From DATAES01 sp036257895 (GTDB lineage: Bacteria > Actinomycetota > Acidimicrobiia > Acidimicrobiales > JACDCH01), in contig DATAES010000109.1 of NCBI GenBank assembly GCA_036257895.1, positions 1-9,655 on the forward strand: a stretch of DNA of 9,655 nt, given 5' to 3'. A program made the translations under genes and the position numbers. The notes under the pieces are model-generated. The model saw only the letters and a list, made by a program, of their open reading frames with translations. It was not told where the DNA came from and made no database searches. Positions 6,401-9,655 of this stretch are shown one piece after another; within the stretch, counting starts at the first letter, position 1, and each line of letters opens with the position of its first letter.

Positions 6401-7834
6401 ATGCCGAGTACTCCCATGACGATTGACAACATCCCCCACGCCGCGAAGCTCGCCGTGGCCGGCGCCACGGGGTTCGTCGGGCGCGCCCTCGTGGCGCGCC
6501 TCGAGCACGCCGGCCACGACGTCGTCCCCATCGCCCGCAGCTTGGGTGTCGACATCGCCGACAGGGACGCGGTCACGGCCGCGCTTGCCGGTCGTGACGC
6601 TGCCTACTACCTCGTCCATTCGATGGCGACCGGAGCGTCGTTCCGCGAGCGCGACCTCGAACTCGCCTCGACGTTCGGGAAGGCCGCGGCGAGGTCCGGC
6701 ATCGGCCGTGTGGTCTACCTCGGGGGTCTCGGCGACGACCCCACATCCGAACATCTTGCCAGTCGTCAGGAGGTCGGATGTGTGCTCGGCGCGGCCGGCG
6801 TTCCCGTCGTGGAGCTCCGGGCCGCGGTTGTCCTCGGTTCCGGCAGCATCTCGTTCGAGATGCTGCGGTACCTCACCGAACGGCTGCCGGCGATGGTGTG
6901 CCCCCGCTGGGTGCGCACCGCTATCCAGCCGATCGCCGAGCGCGATCTGCTCGACGCACTCGAGCGTGCCCTTACCGTCGATCCGGGTGTGTACGACATC
7001 GGCGGGCGGGACGTCACCACGTACCGCGAGATGATCGAGTCGTACGCGCGGGTCCGAAAGCTCCGCCAGCGCCGCGTTGCCGACATCCCCTTCCTGACCC
7101 CGCGACTGTCGTCGTACTGGATCGACCTCATCACGCCCGTCGACCGCGCCGTCAGCCACGCGCTCGTCGAGAGTCTCGCCACCGAGGTCGTCGTGCGCGG
7201 TCCCAGTCTCGGCGTCGCGTCGCTCGGGCTCGACGACGCGATTCGTGACGCGCTCGACCAGCAGGACCTCACCGTCACCGCGAGCCTTTTCGAGCTGGCG
7301 CCCGGCCTGCGTGACGGGGTGTACGTGAACCGCGTCGAGGTACCAGCGGAGGGACACATCGCGGCTGCGCTCGCCGAAGACCTACGCGCCGTCGGCGGCA
7401 GGTTCGACTGGTACGGAGCGCGCGCCGGATGGTGGATGCGGCTGGCAAGCGGCCGTCTCGCCGGCGAGCGCCTGCGGCTTGCGAAAGCCGAAGCGATCGC
7501 CGCCGGCACCGACGTCGACTGGTGGACTGTCGTGCGCTGCGATCCGGGTGTCCTCGTCCTGCGCAGCCGAGGGTGGTCGCCGGGCGACGCCTGGCTCGGC
7601 TGGCGCCTCGAAGGCGGGCGGCTCCTGCAGGTCGGCGCGTTCCGTCCTCGCGGCATCCCGGGGTTCCTCTACTGGAAGCTGCTCTGGCCGGTGCACGCGG
7701 TCGTGTTTCGCTGGATGGCGCGCCACCGGCTGACCCGTGCCCGCGACATCGCGGCACGGCACGGAGTTCGCCTCTCGCCGCACGAGCGTGAGGTTGTCGC
7801 TGCGCCGGAACGGGTAGCGCAAACGAATGACTAA
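6401..7834 (+). CDS. Atypical SDR NAD(P)-binding protein with C-terminal DUF2867 domain (477 aa)
   Basis: The N-terminal Rossmann fold carries the dinucleotide-binding motif GATGFVG (residues 21-27), followed by strands and the YYLVHSM and RVVYLGGLG segments (about 69-111) typical of NmrA/Ycf39-like atypical SDR proteins. There is no standard YxxxK catalytic pair at the usual place. From about residue 295 to 445 is a DUF2867-type domain, with VDWWTVVRCDPG, then AWLGWRL, then FRPRGIPGFLYWKLLWP. This two-domain architecture is known in actinobacteria and other bacteria, but its substrate is not established. The start is taken at ATG 6401, preceded by a weak TAGAAG; ATG 6416 (residue 6) is an alternative and removes nothing of the fold. 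The stop overlaps the next gene by 8 bp, so the two are probably co-transcribed. Confidence 0.9.
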   Translation: MPSTPMTIDNIPHAAKLAVAGATGFVGRALVARLEHAGHDVVPIARSLGVDIADRDAVTAALAGRDAAYYLVHSMATGASFRERDLELASTFGKAAARSGIGRVVYLGGLGDDPTSEHLASRQEVGCVLGAAGVPVVELRAAVVLGSGSISFEMLRYLTERLPAMVCPRWVRTAIQPIAERDLLDALERALTVDPGVYDIGGRDVTTYREMIESYARVRKLRQRRVADIPFLTPRLSSYWIDLITPVDRAVSHALVESLATEVVVRGPSLGVASLGLDDAIRDALDQQDLTVTASLFELAPGLRDGVYVNRVEVPAEGHIAAALAEDLRAVGGRFDWYGARAGWWMRLASGRLAGERLRLAKAEAIAAGTDVDWWTVVRCDPGVLVLRSRGWSPGDAWLGWRLEGGRLLQVGAFRPRGIPGFLYWKLLWPVHAVVFRWMARHRLTRARDIAARHGVRLSPHEREVVAAPERVAQTND

Positions 7835-8402
7835 CCCACAGCAGCCTGAGCTGGCCCAAAAGCGGCGCTCGGCGGTCGTCAAGGACAGTGCGAAGGCTCA
7901 TGTCGGCGCTCCACCGGTGCGTGGCGAGGCGGGACCGATTCCGGAGGACAACGTTCCCGGCCACCATCCGGAGGTCGAGAGCGACAAGCCGACGCATCCA
8001 CCGCACCTCCCGCACGTCGACCATCGATTCGCATTTCGCTTCGATTCGCCTGTTGGCGCGATCGCGAGGCGCCTCGGCGTCAACGAGCGTTCTGCGTACG
8101 TGCACGTACTCGGTGACACGCTGTCCATCCGTTTCGGTCCCTGGTCGATGCAGACGAGCACGAGCAACGTCGAGTCAGCGACCGTCACCGGGCCGTACCA
8201 ATGGTGGAAGGTGGTCGGTCCGCCTCGTCTCTCGATCATCGACCACGGCATCACATTCGCCACCACGACGGTCAACGGCGTGTGCATCAAGTTCCGCGAA
8301 CCTGTGGCCGGCGGTCTACCGGTTACGTGGCTACGTCACCCAGCCGCGACAGTAACGGTCGACGATGTCGAAGACCTCGTCACACTGCTCGATCGTCACT
8401 GA
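7827..8402 (+). CDS. Conserved-looking protein of unknown function (191 aa)
   Basis: The ATG at 7827 overlaps the end of the SDR gene by 8 bp (ATGACTAA), indicating coupled translation. Residues 1 to about 63 are polar, proline- and lysine-rich and probably disordered. From about residue 64 (VDHRFAFRFDSPVG) the sequence looks like one compact beta-rich domain: LSIRFGPWSMQTS, GPYQWWKVVGPPRLS, GITFATTTVNGVCIKF, and a helical end DVEDLVTLLDRH. There is no signal peptide or membrane segment and no catalytic motif that I recognise. Codon usage is GC-rich at third positions throughout, supporting a real gene. It may work with the upstream SDR/DUF2867 protein, but only adjacency suggests this. The gene ends convergently with the DUF5655 gene, 44 bp away, and no strong terminator is visible between them. 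Confidence 0.78.
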   Translation: MTNPQQPELAQKRRSAVVKDSAKAHVGAPPVRGEAGPIPEDNVPGHHPEVESDKPTHPPHLPHVDHRFAFRFDSPVGAIARRLGVNERSAYVHVLGDTLSIRFGPWSMQTSTSNVESATVTGPYQWWKVVGPPRLSIIDHGITFATTTVNGVCIKFREPVAGGLPVTWLRHPAATVTVDDVEDLVTLLDRH

Positions 8403-8446
8403 CTCAGATCTTTCCAAGCGCGGGCCGACCGCCACTTGGTCGACAC

Positions 8447-8809
8447 TTACCGGCGGTGAGCTCCGTCCCCGACGGCGTAGGCCTGCGCGACTCGGACCGC
8501 AAAGCTGCCAACTAGTTGATCGGTCGCATCAACGAAGAACCGGTTGACCCAAAGGCGCTGGGTGTACGGCGTCGCCCGAGTGAAGGGTGGCTCGTTGGCT
8601 CGTTCCATCAGATCGAGAAATCCTGACAGCCCCCGCTTGCGGGGAGTTATCCCGGCGAAGCCACGGACACGCCCTTTGAAGACAATCGCAGTCTTTGTGA
8701 CCGACTGCTCCGCCGGTCCACATTCCGTGACCAGGTGCTCGAAGGTCTCGTAGAGCTCCCGTACGAAATCCCCCTTGCCGCTCAAGTGGTCCTCGACCGT
8801 CCACTGCAC
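8447..8809 (-). CDS. DUF5655 domain-containing protein (120 aa)
   Basis: Reading from GTG 8809, the protein begins QWTVEDHLSGK. It continues with LYETFEHLVTECGPAEQSVTKTAIVFKG in two consecutive stretches, then RGFAGITPRKRGLSGFLDL, the order of conserved segments in the DUF5655 family, whose biochemical role is not established. The domain fills most of the protein (about 3-110); the tail GDGAHRR is not conserved-looking. It is the third gene of a minus-strand operon, 12 nt after the nitroreductase stop. No Shine-Dalgarno is obvious, so translation is probably coupled to the upstream gene. An in-frame stop at 8822-8824 limits upstream extension to four codons with no better start. Confidence 0.82.
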   Translation of the reverse strand: MQWTVEDHLSGKGDFVRELYETFEHLVTECGPAEQSVTKTAIVFKGRVRGFAGITPRKRGLSGFLDLMERANEPPFTRATPYTQRLWVNRFFVDATDQLVGSFAVRVAQAYAVGDGAHRR

Positions 8810-8821
8810 GACGATCAGGGG

Positions 8822-9268
8822 TCAGCTGGTGTGGCTGGCTACGAACACCGGGATCTCCCGATCGGTCCGTTCCTGGTACTCGGCGTAGGGCGGGTACGCG
8901 GCGACGGCCCGTTCCCACCACGTCGCTCGCTCGGATCCCGCTACTTCTCGAACACGAGCGTCGAACGGCTCCGATCCGTCCTGAATCGTGACCGCATCGG
9001 GGTTGGCCTTGAGGTTGTGGTACCAGACGGGATTGGTTGGCGCACCTCCCATGGAGGCCACCAACGCGTACTCGCCGTCATGCTCGACCCGCATCAGTGC
9101 GATCTTGCGGATCTTCCCGGTCCTGTTGCCGCGCATCGTCACGATGATCACCGGCAGGCCAGTGTCCCGAAGCGTGTTCGCTTGTTGTCCGCCGGACCGT
9201 TCGTACGTCTCGACCTGATCTCTGACCCACTGAGCACGGCTTGGTGCGTAATCGCCTCTGAGCGTCAT
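8822..9268 (-). CDS. F420 (deazaflavin)-dependent nitroreductase family protein, Ddn-like (148 aa)
   Basis: The protein matches the actinobacterial Ddn/nitroreductase deazaflavin family along its whole length. Seen in order are MTLRGDYAPS, then WVRDQVETYERSGG (about 14-27), LPVIIVTMRGNRTGKIRKIALMRVEHDG in consecutive stretches (38-65), GGAPTNPVWYHNLKANP (74-90), WWERAVAAYPPYAEYQERTD (117-136) and a C-terminal REIPVFV. In the family the TGKxRK region contacts cofactor F420, and characterised members reduce quinones or nitro compounds using F420H2; the substrate here is unknown. The start at 9268 is chosen because its ATG forms an ATGA overlap with the bL36 stop and gives the usual family N-terminus. 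An in-frame ATG at 9286 would add six residues inside the bL36 gene and is less likely. It is the middle gene of the operon. Confidence 0.92.
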   Translation of the reverse strand: MTLRGDYAPSRAQWVRDQVETYERSGGQQANTLRDTGLPVIIVTMRGNRTGKIRKIALMRVEHDGEYALVASMGGAPTNPVWYHNLKANPDAVTIQDGSEPFDARVREVAGSERATWWERAVAAYPPYAEYQERTDREIPVFVASHTS

Positions 9269-9387
9269 CCTTGGCGCGCCTTCCATCTGGGGTTCAAGCG
9301 GTTGATGACATAGGTCCGCCTACCTCGCCGGACCACTACCGAGCCCTCTTTGTTCTTCACCGACTTCAACGAGCGCCTGACCTTCAT
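9265..9387 (-). CDS. rpmJ: Ribosomal protein bL36, cysteine-free (zinc-independent) form (40 aa)
   Basis: This short gene encodes a 40-residue, strongly basic protein beginning MKVRRSLKSVKNKEG. It continues VVVRRGRRTYVINRLNPRWK and ends ARQG, the pattern of the second bL36 type in bacteria. The classical bL36 binds zinc through three cysteines and a histidine. None of these is present here, so this is the zinc-independent (C-) form that can replace the zinc form when zinc is short. The start is supported by AGGAG (minus-strand reading of 9394-9398), 6 nt before ATG 9387. The stop TGA overlaps the start of the nitroreductase gene (ATGA). In some actinobacteria C- paralogues are controlled by the zinc repressor Zur, but I see no AT-rich Zur-like palindrome upstream. 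Identification is secure despite the length. Confidence 0.95.
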   Translation of the reverse strand: MKVRRSLKSVKNKEGSVVVRRGRRTYVINRLNPRWKARQG

Positions 9388-9548
9388 CGGCCTCTCCTCT
9401 CGGAACTCGACGACCAACGGCGGCCGATGCGGCGATATTCCGGTCAGCGACCTGTGGGTCGAGACGCATCGTGATTGCGTCGCCCGGGACGCCCAACCCG
9501 CGCGGCCAGCATCGCCGGCGTCTCGGGGCAGCCGGGCAGTGCGGTTTC

Positions 9549-9554
9549 TACGAT
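9549..9554 (+). promoter_or_regulatory. Likely -10 element (TACGAT) of the VOC gene, leaderless arrangement
   Basis: TACGAT fits TAnnnT and ends 6 nt before GTG 9561. No Shine-Dalgarno precedes that GTG, so transcription starting at or next to the start codon is the simplest reading. No convincing -35 is visible. An ATG at 9553 would give only a three-codon frame (ATG ACG TCG TGA) whose stop overlaps the GTG. Confidence 0.5.
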
Positions 9555-9560
9555 GACGTC

Positions 9561-9655
9561 GTGAGTCTTGACTGGGAGCAGACGATTATCGACGCACTCG
9601 ACCCTTGCGCGCTCGGCAACTGGTGGAGAGACGCGCTCGGATGGATTGTCGTCAA
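9561..9655 (+). CDS. VOC/glyoxalase-like domain protein, N-terminal 31 codons only
   Basis: The frame from GTG 9561 runs off the right edge after 31 complete codons. The visible start, MSLDWEQTIIDALDPCALG followed by NWWRDALGWIVV, is the N-terminal strand-helix-strand of the vicinal oxygen chelate superfamily. In particular it fits the glyoxalase-like group with the hallmark 'D..DP.ALG.WW..ALGW'. Members may be metal-dependent enzymes or resistance-type binding proteins; the metal ligands and specific function lie outside the window. It is divergent from the bL36 operon, with 173 bp between the two starts. Confidence 0.8.
   Translation, partial: MSLDWEQTIIDALDPCALGNWWRDALGWIVV

Noticed and set aside
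6389..8105. Minus-strand open frames antisense to the SDR/DUF2867 gene and the gene after it
   Set aside because: The plus strand carries the Rossmann motif and DUF2867 segments; the antisense frames have no motif.
8414..8439. Weak inverted repeat CCAAG...CTTGG between the convergent genes, considered as a terminator
   Set aside because: It has a five-base stem with a 16-nt loop and no T-run, too weak to call.
9427..9474. ATGCGGCGAT at 9427 resembling the start of the 74-bp repeat, followed by a 15-codon frame
   Set aside because: Only 10 bp match, there is no palindrome or conserved spacer upstream, and the match is likely chance in GC-rich DNA.

Overview
The window is GC-rich, gene-dense DNA, most likely from a high-GC actinobacterium. 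Supporting signs are strong G/C at third codon positions, GTG starts, apparent leaderless promoters, a large ATP-binding LuxR regulator, an F420 (deazaflavin)-type nitroreductase, a DUF2867-tailed SDR protein and a DUF5655 protein. The genus cannot be fixed from this sequence; an Acidimicrobiia-like lineage is only a guess.

Left block (1-6317). A large secreted RTX-repeat protein gene occupies 1-2899 on the minus strand and runs off the left edge. It is overlapped at its start by a small minus-strand gene encoding a lone sigma-70 region-4-like helix-turn-helix (2881-3132). Divergent from these is an 882-residue LAL-type LuxR regulator (3211-5859, +), followed by a possible 23-codon leader ORF (5945-6016) and a small secreted protein with two cysteines (6042-6317). 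The striking feature is a 74-bp inverted repeat flanking the regulator (3115-3188 and 5889-5962; 65 of 74 positions identical by hand count). Each copy carries an interrupted palindrome, AGGTA-N6-TACCT, exactly 36 nt before a start codon (GTG on the left, ATG on the right). The left copy points at the HTH/RTX pair and the right copy at the leader/secreted-protein unit. The simplest reading is a self-contained regulon: one LAL regulator controlling two divergent envelope/secreted-protein units through duplicated promoters, and possibly itself, because the left palindrome lies just upstream of its own start.

Middle block (6401-8402, +). An atypical SDR/NAD(P)-binding protein with a C-terminal DUF2867 domain overlaps by 8 bp a conserved-looking protein of unknown function. 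The two are probably one transcription unit.

Right block (8447-9655). A minus-strand operon reads bL36 ribosomal protein (cysteine-free form, 40 aa, 9265-9387), then an F420-type nitroreductase (ATGA overlap), then a DUF5655 protein (12-nt gap). Divergent from it, the first 31 codons of a VOC/glyoxalase-like protein start at 9561 behind a TACGAT -10-like hexamer spaced as for a leaderless transcript.

Many long open frames here are antisense shadows. In particular the Val/Asp-rich plus-strand frames across 5-2515 are the in-register complement of the RTX gene (GAC codons read as GTC). No stretch over 300 bases lacks a gene. No rRNA, tRNA, CRISPR array or transposase was seen.
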